This document shows, one piece after another, positions 24,433 through 35,331 of a stretch of DNA of 64,000 bases. Positions within the stretch are counted from its first letter, which is position 1, and each line of letters starts with the position of its first letter. Under the pieces are notes generated by a model, which saw nothing but the letters and a program-made list of their open reading frames with translations, was not told the origin of the DNA and did not search any database. Source of the stretch: Ascidia mentula (lineage: Eukaryota; Chordata; Ascidiacea; Phlebobranchia; Ascidiidae); the NCBI GenBank assembly GCA_947561715.1, contig OX387200.1:10976501-11040500 (forward strand), read 5' to 3'. The translations under genes and the position numbers were made by a program.

Positions 24433-27400
24433 TCAAATTCTAGCTGGTTGTTTCTGTAGCTTGCGTTTGCGTCGTCTACGACAGCAACATATAATGAGAA
24501 ACATACAAAACAGGAAGAAAACACAGAAAGCAATTGCCAGACCAGCTGTCAGGAATGGCACGTCATTTTGCAATTCTGAAATATGTATAAAAAAAAGTCT
24601 TTACTCAAAAGCTAGTTTTAGCAACAAGCTGACAGGATTTTTATTGCTGTCAATTAACCATAATAAAACGAAACGCAGCGATCTTACTGAAATCTACCGA
24701 CACTTGCACATAAGTCATTTTAACTCGCACGAATCTTGACAAAATGTGACGACACTCATATAACTATTACTCGCGTTTAATAAAGAACAGATAAAGTTAT
24801 TATATTTGTGCCCCATGTTCACCATAACCCAAATATTAATGTTCGTACCTTTGCTGTTGTTCACAACAAAAAATGGCCCGAGTGTAAGATTACTTGATAT
24901 GCTGTCTACATTTTCCACACTACGTCGTTTTCGTTGAAGTGTTTCAGTGCAGGTCTGGAATAAATTTTCTTTTAAGTCACTTTTATGCTAAAGTTTGTGT
25001 GTAGTTTTGTTATGCTGTCACACAGTTTATATAGTGCCATAAACTAGTTTGAAAAGCAGGAGAAAAAAAAACATGATCGCATACTTTTTCCGTATTAAAT
25101 ATTATTTTTTACAAATATGTTCCGCTTATTAGCCGACATTTTAGTTTGATTTTTTTCTGAAATCACCGGTCCGTAAGAGTTGTTTGAAATTTTACCGGGC
25201 CGAAAGTGCAAAAATGGTTGAGAACCACTGGTATATAGGATACTTAACATCGTTGAAAAATATGGTGGTTTCGCACCTTTGTGTGTGTCAAATAAAAAAA
25301 ACTTGTTTAACTCACCGGTTCACATATTTTTTTCGTGTGGTCACATAGATCGACAGTGCAATGAATGTACGTTGCATTGTGGTTTTCAAACTTGAAAACT
25401 TGCGTTTTGAAATCGACAGTTCTGGCTACTCCATTTCTGTACACTTTAACCGAGTTTTGCAAAATATGTTGTTCTGGACATCTGCAGAGATGCAAATGTG
25501 TAGAAAACAGTTTTCTGTGTGTTTATTATTTGTGCTTGTATTCGGTTACTACACTTACCCACTGGAGATTAGCTGTAGATCAGGTTTACTTTGGGGATTT
25601 GGTTGAGCAGTTCCCCAACATCTTTGCGCGACAATCGCCATTCGAGTGTCGGTGGTTAAAAGTGATATCTGCCTCATAAAAAAATTTTTTTTTTGAGCTA
25701 AAGTGGGTTTAATGCAGCGGTTCTTAATCAGGTCCGCAAAGCCTTATCTGGAGGTACGCGGCAACATCTCAGTACTATCTGAGATTGATAAATCACGATT
25801 ATTTTCGCATTTTGCAATGGAAACATGCACAATAACAGCAGCGCATCACAACCTTGTTATGTGACGATCAAAAACGTGGCGAACTTTTCTCAGCGGGAGG
25901 AGATAACCAAGAAGTTTTCCGCAACTATTCGTTATCAAAAAGGCAAAAAAATTGAGATAGGGCTTTTAAGCAGTGACATACTCTACCTTAAGTTTGGCGC
26001 CACGAAATATTGTATTGGGTTTAGATAAAAGATTGACTGAAATCTATGATGGTGACATATCGCGATAACACCTACCCGGAGATACAAAGTTTCTTTTGTA
26101 GTAAAGACAGCTTTCTTTTGCAAGTAGAGAAATGTTTTGTCCGTAAAAGGAAGCATTTTAATGTCATAAATGCCGGTCCCATTGAGGTTGCTTAACACGT
26201 GTCTCCTACAAAACGCACAGTGCTTTAAATAACCATATACCCCGCAGACAATTCAACTTACTGCGGATTAACCACATAAACTCCACCGAGTGGTGCAGCA
26301 GCGGAATTTTTCAGAAAATCTGTTAAACTCTGCGTCGCGTTTACGCCAGGAATGTACACAGTTCCATTCGCAAGGACCACGATAGGGTCACCAGGAACAT
26401 CTATTCCAGTGATCACATCCAAGCTTTTTCCCTCAGCAACACCAGGTGGTTTGACGCCCCCGTAATCAAGGGAATTTGGAGCAACCGTTGGGGGCATTTG
26501 GGTTCGTAATGAACCATCGGCGTTGGAGACCGCAACAACATTTCCCTGCACATCAGTTATGGGCATACCATTAGCGTTAGTTACGGGAATAAACCTTCCC
26601 CCGTTCGGGCCCATGGCAATGTTTCCAAGTGCATCTGTCAATGGAACAACGTTTCCGTTAACATCGGTTACAATGGCCCCGTTAGTTGGTTCCGTCTGGG
26701 CAATTATCCCCCCCTCCTTAATCTGTATGAGATGGTTCACGGATCCAGGGTAGATGCCATGTTGATCTGGTTCACCGAGTTGAAAATCAATAAAGCTTGA
26801 ACCCCTGTTAGAAAAATTAGCTATTGATCCACATACAGAAGAGTAAACAATTTTACTTTTCTTCAACCCAGTTGTCCAGTGAAAATTGAATGTTTTTGAT
26901 AGGAAATGTACAACTCCAAGTTGCGGAAAACAGGTGTCCGGTGGCATGGTGATTTAATGTAACAGCCGACTTATTGTTTGTTAGCATATTTGTGTAGATG
27001 ATATGCGTTCCATTGTCCTGCGCAAATACTAATGTAAAAGTTTTGGTGTAATAGTATTACGCTAAATACATCTTTTGCTATTGAAAACCAAATTGTACGA
27101 GATTTCATGAACAATTAAATTTGGCAACTAATCCCAAATATATGACATAACGTTTGATTAAAAACTTGTATCCATTCAACATTTTTGCATCGTATTTTTA
27201 AAAATATTTATGAAACAAATGTATACAACTTTACAAATAATGCATTAATCGAATTTTTGTTAAAAATTGAGTCGTTGACAGTTCACCGGATGTTTATCAG
27301 TTTTGCGCAGTTTTTTGGTGATGCATATGCTTTACACCCCCCTTCCGTGTAGATTACGTGGGATATTCTTTGAGAATAATCCCCGAACATCCTATGATGT

Positions 27401-29902
27401 CATGCTTAAACACTGCAGCAAGAAAAGCCGGACGTAGCCCTATAATTAGTCAATGTCCCACCTGTATCCTGTTATTGCAACCGCTTAAATCGTTTCTAAT
27501 CGAGTAAACCCAGGTTCCATTGCCTTCGTTAGAATTTTTTACTCCAACGCAGTTTGTGTCAAGTAGCGTCATTGGCCCGTAATTGTTGACCACCCACTCT
27601 TCAGCAGAAATTTCCATTAGGCTCGGATCACAAGTAATATGAAAGCTTGTTGTTGCTTCCGTGGTTACTACAAAATACATAGCATTCAAAAATTTGGTTT
27701 AAATCGAATTTTTAACAGAGACACACATTTACACTCCTTGTACCCATCACCCAGAAAATACTTCTTGCATTTACATAAATAATGTCCAACGGTGTTGATG
27801 CACTTTGCATTTGTATGACAATAGTTAATTTTGCTTAGACATTCATTGATATCTGTAAAAAAAATATATCATAACAAACAACAAATTGTTGTAAATGAAA
27901 GATCTCGTTATATACAATGCAGTAATGCAGAAAAAATCCGATAATTTCAAAGAAGATTGATTTGTACAACAGTAAATAGACTAAAATCATAAATTCCAAA
28001 CTTAAGAAGAGGTTAATAATTACATAGTATTGCTCACCAGTGCAGGTCTTAGTTGTAGTGTTGAAGTGATATCCTTTGCCACACAGGCATGCATACGTTC
28101 TGTCGTAGTTTATACAGCGACCTCCAACGCACATAGTTGCATTTAGACACTCGTTAATATCGTCACATACGTTGCTGAAAAAGGATATAAATGGAACAAT
28201 AATATCTTCACAACAATCGGATTTATGACATACGTTGAAGGATTTAGTTGAGTTCCGGGTGGACACTGACAGGAGTAAGATCCGATGGAATTAACACACC
28301 ACCCGAGTCCACATGGTTTGTTTGAGCATTCATCAATATCTAGTCAGAACATTCATTTGAAGCGTAAACAAAATTGACGGGAAGCGCATATACAAACCAA
28401 TGCATTTTCCAGTTTCAGATTTTCTATATCCTGTTGAACATCCACCACCGAACCCCATTTGACCACTGGTGTTATTAGTGTGTGTAGGAGCAAGTGAGTT
28501 CATGTGATCTGCAAATTAAATTATCTATGACTGGCTGCTAAGCATCGATATAATATACTTTGAAAGTTCAGGTATAAGCTTACTGATAGCTGAACCCGCA
28601 CTTGTGCTTGTTGTGCTTGTTGTGCTTGTTGTGCTTGTTACGTTTGTTACGTTTGTTGGAGCGTTAACTGAAAAAGCGCTTAAGTGAAGTCATTTGTCAA
28701 CCGGATCATTTACCACGTTTATTACCTTTTTCCTTGCAAATAGGGTAAGTTTTGTACGAGACACAATTTTCTATGATCCATTGCAAATCGTGACTTCCGG
28801 ACATAACAGCACACTCTCTGTTGAAATCTTTTGTCGGATTTCCTGCAGCCCAGTTTTGTGCTTGTCCGGTAACTGCTACCCTTGTTTGGGAATCCATCCA
28901 CATGTAATACGGTCGACCTAAAAAACAATCTCGTGATTTTTCGAGACACAACTTTTTATTGAAATATTGTATGATTATATTTACTTGCTCCATCCATGTT
29001 CAACCAAAATGTGTCGTTGGTCCAATTGCTGTAACCGCTCCGAATCGCCTGATTAACTTTAGTAAATTGGTTTCTGGTTTTTAGTTCCGCCAACGTCTTG
29101 TTCAAGGAATTGCACAGTTCGGAGGCAAGCATAAAGTTCGGTGCTGACTCGTTCAAGATGGAAAATATGTTCCTGCCCACGGTAACTAAACATAATGTTA
29201 CAAATGGTTTTACATGATTGTATATATTTATTTTAAAGAATCACACCTTGAATTTGACTCCTCGGAATCGGTGTTGCTACAACAGAAAAAAAAGTTGCAT
29301 AGAAATAGAAATAAAAATGTTAATCTGATCGAAACATGACACTGTAAAAAAAAATGACCAAGACACACTGGATCACATTTTACCGCGATACACGAGAGGT
29401 ACATGGGAACTACATTACCATCACCCACCGTAATGCAGATTCTCGTAAGTAGCAACACCAGAAACAAATTGTGAATCACAAATAAGTGGTGGTTTGCCGG
29501 TAGTTGGTATATTTCTGAAATCACAAAATGTTTTTTTATTTCTCAACGAATTTGAATTCATTGTAATATCACTCACCGAAAGAGTGATCCCAATTGCAAA
29601 TAACATTGATTTGAGCCGATTCCAAAATATTTGGAATTTTCTGCCTTAGCTGCATCGAAACAGCCTTGAACGTTATTTGATCCTGTTAGCATTGGAAACA
29701 ACTCCTTAACTGTAAAGGTGTTCTCCAAAACATTAGATGAACACGTAGCGTTGGCGTATCCATTGGACCCGACCCCAACTAAAAAGCAGCTTATATTATG
29801 TGTATGCCTATATTACCTAAACTAGTATTGTACAATCTTACCTCCTGAAGACAGATGAAAAATATTGATGCACAAAATCAAAATCACAAGCTTGCACACC
29901 AT
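24433..29902 (-). CDS. Type I membrane protein: C-type lectin, EGF repeats and ZP domain
   Basis: Nineteen exons in phase: 29842-29902, 29577-29778, 29429-29514, 29247-29276, 28985-29185, 28726-28917, 28584-28667, 28398-28508, 28234-28339, 28038-28174, 27727-27852, 27462-27667, 26857-27017, 26262-26804, 26076-26202, 25559-25668, 25316-25481, 24849-24954 and 24433-24575; 965 aa. Order: signal peptide ([15 protein letters not shown]); a Cys-containing region with [16 protein letters not shown] that looks WSC- or PAN-like; C-type lectin (about 121-257, [24 protein letters not shown]); Thr/Ser repeat (258-285); EGF-like unit then three EGF modules (to about 445; DIDEC, DINEC, DINEC calcium-binding starts); ZP-N from about 450; a repeat-rich insert (568-748); ZP-C; furin site RKRR (about 891-894); one transmembrane helix and a basic tail. 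ZP proteins polymerise in extracellular matrices after furin release. Possible sites: egg coat, tunic or sensory matrix. Exon 15's acceptor was chosen to keep frame. Confidence 0.83.
26262..26804 (-). repeat. Degenerate NG/GN-rich peptide repeat inside the ZP domain
   Basis: One 543-bp exon inserted between the ZP-N and ZP-C halves encodes about 180 residues in which short phrases recur: [48 protein letters not shown]. Spacing is about 11-13 residues, suggesting a solenoid or a duplicated strand-turn unit. Linkers between ZP halves are usually much shorter. Confidence 0.7.
28600..28660 (-). repeat. Short coding tandem repeat (Thr/Ser linker)
   Basis: A 9-bp unit AGCACAACA repeats about four times within exon 7, encoding [13 protein letters not shown], a likely O-glycosylated spacer between lectin and EGF domains. 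Confidence 0.8.
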
Positions 29903-31043
29903 TTTCCTTTCCACAAAAGAAAACTAAGACAAGCAATCTTCTTGTTGCGTAAGTGATAAACAAGAACGTGCTGTGCAATAGTACAAGCGTTGGACACAAC
30001 TGTTTAAAATGTCTCTTATGAAAGTAAAAGCTAACCTGCACAACAAAGATGATTAACGCAGTGCCATAACTTCCTTTACTAACAAGATTTATACGAAACG
30101 CATCCGACCACAGAGGACGTTCAATCACGGTTGGGGTAAAGCTTGGGACACGCAATAGGATTACCACTGATAACACCGGACTTCCTCAAACAATTCTGTA
30201 CAGAGATAAGAGTAAAATACAGATGACTCATATGTTAAGCGCGTGGTTGCATGGCATGGTTAATATACAATTAATTATACTACATGTTTCGATCACCGTT
30301 ATAAGTTTATGGCGCGTTTTATTTGGGCCATATCTATTTCGTTATATCTGATGATTGTCTGTGCGTAGCATCAACACTACAGCGTGGCGATAACATGTAA
30401 GTTACAAAGAAGTAATCTACTAAAATCTAGTCATTCCACGCTAATGGGATCGGAAAAATTGTTTTACATCTGGATATTTTTGTACTCTTACGCATTCTTT
30501 TCCAAGGGCACATTTTTATTTTTAAAAATACACTTTAAACTTCGACATTTGATAAAATATTTCGAAGAATTGTAGTTTTTCAAGATAGTCGTACAGCAGA
30601 CAACCACTACACAAAAATGAAACACAGTACCACATGTTATAGGTACCACACATAATATATAGTCACCTTTCTTTGATTTTACAAAAATTCGGTCGGAACT
30701 TAAGTTTGCTGACTTTGCCCAATGAAAATTCACAAAATTCCGTTCGATGTAAGCTTGTAAATATTTGCAAACATATAAATGTGTAGTTTGACGACAGTTT
30801 TTAATTTTACGTTGGATCGGAAAATGCAGTGGGGAACAGCTTGCGGATATTTCATGCGACCCCACAAAATGTTTGTTAAACTTTCATTTGATGTGTGGTT
30901 ATAAATAAATGTTACGAGAATAATTTTAGTTCTGAAATTGCAAAACATAGTGAGCAGGAACATAGGTATGATGGAGAAGGGCGAATATAGGCGTCAAAGT
31001 TCCCCCCAGACTTCACTTACGTTGGGCCGGATAAGCAATCAGG

Positions 31044-31051
31044 CGTGGGAA
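31044..31051 (+). promoter_or_regulatory. Su(H)/RBPJ site, distal
   Basis: CGTGGGAA matches the Su(H) consensus YGTGRGAA, 473 bp upstream of the Hey ATG. Hey genes are direct Notch targets in other animals. Confidence 0.5.
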
Positions 31052-31332
31052 AGTACTTGAAAGCGCCATCGCTTCAAACGACTTATCCAAAGATGGACGG
31101 AGGTTAACGTTGTTCATTTAACGCCGTACACACGTTCGAGTGTGGAAGAACGGCGTCTCTGCTAGTGTTGTCACGACGGTATTTGTTGTCGGCCATTAAT
31201 CGTCGCCGCTGTTCGCCGCGTCAAGCTCTTCAGAGTTTGGTGTGTTTCAATGTGTCGTCACACGAGTGGAGTATCGATGTTGTTGATATAGAGTAGATTT
31301 AAATCCAGGTTGGCACCAACCTGTGGCAGAAA

Positions 31333-31340
31333 CGTGAGAA
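31333..31340 (+). promoter_or_regulatory. Su(H)/RBPJ site, proximal
   Basis: CGTGAGAA also fits YGTGRGAA and lies 184 bp upstream of the Hey ATG, possibly within the 5' UTR or core promoter. Confidence 0.5.
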
Positions 31341-31523
31341 ACATTTTACGAGTAGCCAGTAAGTACCATTACGTTGCCTATACCCCATACGAGAAAGTTT
31401 AGTCAATGTCTCATTTGCTTAAAATTTAATCCAGACTGGAGCGTTACACGCTAAGCACACTAGCACACTATTATCGAGACAGCAAAATTAAATTAAAACT
31501 TTGAATTGCAAAAAGTTTTTACC

Positions 31524-33245
31524 ATGAAAAGAGATTTTCAAGATAGTGAAAGCGGCGACGAGGATGAGGCTTCAAGTGGGTAAGAAGCTAAAAAATTGTT
31601 TTATTTGCATTTTAAGTTAATTGCTTTTCGAAGTGACACGTTTTGTTTCTAGATCATTGCAGCCGCTTGCAGTTGCACGAAAGAAGCGACGAGGAGTGAG
31701 TTTGATAACTTTATATGTTAAAAAGTAACATAGCCTGTTGCTTTATACACACTGCTCATATATTTACGTTTACCCAACAAGCTTGCTACTGAATTCTTAT
31801 TAATTGTAATTGAATAGGAAGCCATTTACTGGCAAAGAGGCGATTGGTTGGTTAAGTGTGCGCTTGTGTTTACCTCCTACTCAAGTTCCTTTGTAAACAA
31901 TTGTAATTGTTCAGGATTTTTATTGTAATGGTTTGGTCTGTGGTTAACAAAAAGCGGGGCGTAGTTTAATGCTGAACAATTTAAAACAAATTATACAAAC
32001 ATTTACAGGTGATTGAAAAAAGGAGACGCGACAGAATTAATAACAGTTTATCCGAGTTACGCCGCATGGTTCCATCAGCTTACGAAAAACAAGGTTCAGC
32101 AAAGCTGGAAAAAGCTGAAATTCTGCAACTTACCGTCGAGCATTTAAAAATGCTGCAAAACCTCATGGCGAAAGGTTTGAAAATTCTTTAATTAATCGAG
32201 TATGTACATTTTAAAAATTTTCGAAGCTAACAGGTGGCTTACCTGTTAACGATGCTCATTCCATTGCTTTCGACTACCGAAGCGTGGGTTATCGTGAATG
32301 CGTTTCTGAGGTTGCGAGATACTTGGTTGCGATTGAGGGATTGGATTCACAAAACCCACTGCCAATTCGACTTCTCAACCATTTGCAAAATATTTTAAAT
32401 CAATCTGAAATTGTGTACCCACTTAAGCACACAGCTGGTCGTAAGTGTACTTAGAATCGTGGTTTCTATTAAATTTACTAACTCACGTCGTAATCCAGCT
32501 GGATATCCGACATGGATTGATTTGGCCACGCAAGTTGGGAATACAAATCAACGCAAGCCAGAAACAAACTTTCAAAATGGATTCGGCAATATGGCGCCAA
32601 AATCCCTTCCCTATTCCAGCATATCGAACTATGCGAGAACAATGTCCGCCAACCATTTGAGACTGGAGTTCGCCAATCAAATTATGGGCGCGGCTAAAGT
32701 GGATGGAACAAAACTTTCATGCTTGCCTGTTACCTATCAAAGTACTTGCGAAACACCAACAAATCAATCTTGGACGCATTCCAGCACATCGCCATCATCA
32801 TCAATTGGGGGATTTAACGTGGTAAGGTAGATTTACACCTGCACTTTCAAATTAGTCTATGACGCCGACAAATTTCCCCCTTGTTTCCAAACTTTTATGC
32901 TTTGTGCCCCCCCCCCCCCCCCCCCCCTGTACAGTAATGCAAAGGACACCGTTCACGGCTCCCCGCAAAACGCCCTGCGAGCCCCAGGATGGGCCATAGA
33001 TACAATAATCCTTCTGGGGATTAACAGGTTTTAAGTATTACATACGTTTGTTTTATATGTAGGCTCGACCTCTTTTGCAAACTGCATCAATATTTGATAC
33101 TACACAAAGTCGTTATCAATTTCGTGGTCTGGAAGCTGCCGAAGGTTTACTAGGGTTCTCAAACGCAAAACATATTGCCACAAGCAAAAGCAAAGCAAGT
33201 ACGAGCAGCAGGAAGGATGATTCCAATTTTACATCCACGATTTGA
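31524..33245 (+). CDS. HEY: Hey, bHLH-Orange transcriptional repressor
   Basis: Six exons in phase: 31524-31579, 31653-31695, 32009-32174, 32234-32440, 32499-32821 and 33063-33245; 325 aa. Hey proteins are nuclear Notch-response repressors that bind E-box-like DNA as dimers. The bHLH (about 28-88) has [20 protein letters not shown], with Gly rather than the Hes-type Pro in the basic region, which is diagnostic for Hey, and [20 protein letters not shown]. The Orange domain follows (about 96-140, [18 protein letters not shown]). The N terminus is acidic ([15 protein letters not shown]). I do not see the C-terminal YRPW motif of vertebrate Hey; the protein ends in a Ser/Lys-rich tail ([14 protein letters not shown]). 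A long poly-C tract lies in intron 5 near 32910. It is divergent from the ZP gene. Confidence 0.94.
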
Positions 33246-35331
33246 ATCATGTGTTAAGTTATATAGATATCCCTACAAAGCAAATTTTACTGTGATTTTG
33301 TTCACGTTGCTGTCGTGAAGCAACTCAAATGTATAAATTTTCTTAAAGAAACGTTTTGTTTTTCTTCTGGCGGTTGTTGCAACCACAAACATTTTTGTTC
33401 GATTTGCTTACCAGAAATGAAGTCTGTTTAAATATATCACTACAGATTTTACATACATAGATGATGTTGTTGGCGTGCCGTCATGTTTTCATAAAGTTAT
33501 ATCTATTCATAGCATAATTATCTTTCAAGACCACCACAGCTGAAAAGGAAAACTCGGTTGTCCACACCTCAACCGCAGCAAAGAACGTTACGCGTAAGTT
33601 AATCAAGCGCCTTCGGCTTCCTCTTCCGCCTTTAATACGATGTTAATGAATGTCGCACAAAACATACGGAATTTGGTGTAAACCGGAAAATCTTTTCGAA
33701 GTGCCACGGGCCCTAAAAAAAATATCTAATTTAAAACTTTGTCGACGCAACGTAAATTACGAAACTCCCTGTTGTAATACAACCATATGCTATATTGTTG
33801 TACTTTCGCGTTGTTTAGACCAAAAACAATAAACTGACTCCAGCAAATGGGGGCAAAAAACACATTATTTGTACAGTAAATTGGTGCTAATGCATTTGGA
33901 TGGGTGGCAAATAGGGTCACAACTTTCCCACCCAAGGTCGCCGACAAATGGCGTCAGTCATGATGGTTGTGTTGTCTACACCACCGGCGCGTCATCAACT
34001 ATGTGGCAGTCCCACCCATGCCTGAAAAAGAAAAGTGGCGCAAGTGCGGAGGTGTTGCCCTCGGCACACACTTACCAACCACAAGCGTGCAGTTTTAACC
34101 CAAACAACAACACAAAATTGAAACAGGACGCCACAAGCTTGCGTGGGAAAACCAATTTTAATGGCAGTATTCATTACACAATAACAAAGACGCTCAAAAA
34201 TACAGCAACGCATGATGTTAGGTTTATTATTTGTCACATACTACAGGCCATCTACACTGCTACGAACATCCCAGATCAAATTTATTTCCGAATCGAGTTT
34301 CCTTGCGCAATAAAACCACCATCTTATAAAAAATAATACAGTGGAGCGCAAAAATCTGGCCATGAGAAAGTCCAACAATATAATGTGAAACGTCCGGTGG
34401 ATTCTGTTGCCGTGACACGCGTTTGCTAATGAACTGTATTTAATTGTACTTGAAAAGTTTTATGTAAAACTCGACCACAAATTGCGGTGAAGCATTTTTG
34501 ATAAAGTTAAATATGGTTTGTTAATCTTATTTCTAACAATGGATAAGTTAGTGATCGAAAGTTCCAACAAAATAGTTTACACAACCAAAAAAAGAAAAAC
34601 ATAATACTGCACATTTTGAAAAATAGTTCCATTTCAAAACCGTGATTGGGTTTAAACACAACACAAGGATTGAACAAAATCCACCTATCGAATATGAAAT
34701 GCAAAATTACAGAAAAGCGGAGAAACACAAATTGTAAAAAGATACAAATGCAAGTGGCGGGTCATGCACGTTTGTGTATTGAGACAGTAACATGCACAGC
34801 AACATGGACATTAGTAAAAATATCAGGGAGGTTTAGACACGATAACCAAAGCATTACTTTGTTTGCTTCTTAATCTCACTCCCGACTTTAAACAAATAAA
34901 CACAGACCAAGCGAAGCGCATCAATTTCGTGTTTGAATATTTAACTAAGTTTAATAAGCCGACCTAGCGTTAGTCGGAGTAGACTTGCCATGAAGTCTGA
35001 TGCTGCAATATTCGTTGACTGATCGCTTTATCGGTTTTCACATTTTTAGATTTTTTTGCTTTGTGTGTGGGGAGATCCCGGGTGAACCGACGACGTTCAA
35101 AGAATCCAACCTTCGTAGAAAATAGACTTTCAAGTAAATCTATCAAAGCAGTACACACACACAAAGACGGTGCAATGTGTCTGGGTCCATGCACAACATT
35201 ATCCAAACCAAACAAGCAAGCAAGTGCATAGCAAAACTTACGGCACACGTTTGCTACAAAAAAAGTACCATCAGAAAACGAAAACACCCTAAATATAATT
35301 ACCGCGATCACTCAGACATCACAAGTGCTAA
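33246..35331. other. Interval between Hey and the integrin gene
   Basis: It includes the 3' flanks of both convergent genes. A 155-codon open frame at 33869-34336 has no family resemblance or splice partners that I can see. No other structure was found. Confidence 0.55.

Larger units (their letters stand above)
29903..31523. promoter_or_regulatory. Shared divergent upstream region of the ZP gene and Hey
   Basis: 1.6 kb between two divergent starts. The Hey-proximal part holds two Su(H)-type sites listed separately; no coding exon was recognised. Confidence 0.55.

Noticed and set aside
25190-25240. GGTTGAGAACCACTG in a ZP-gene intron looks like a hAT right end
   Set aside because: The left end and target duplication are missing; probably truncated, so not listed as an element.
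25713-25760. CAGCGGTTCTTAATCAGG with gene-like GGTACGCGGCAAC nearby, another hAT-like left end
   Set aside because: No right end or duplication seen.
33869-34336. 155-codon open frame on the plus strand
   Set aside because: Low-complexity composition, no domain, no upstream exon; likely chance.
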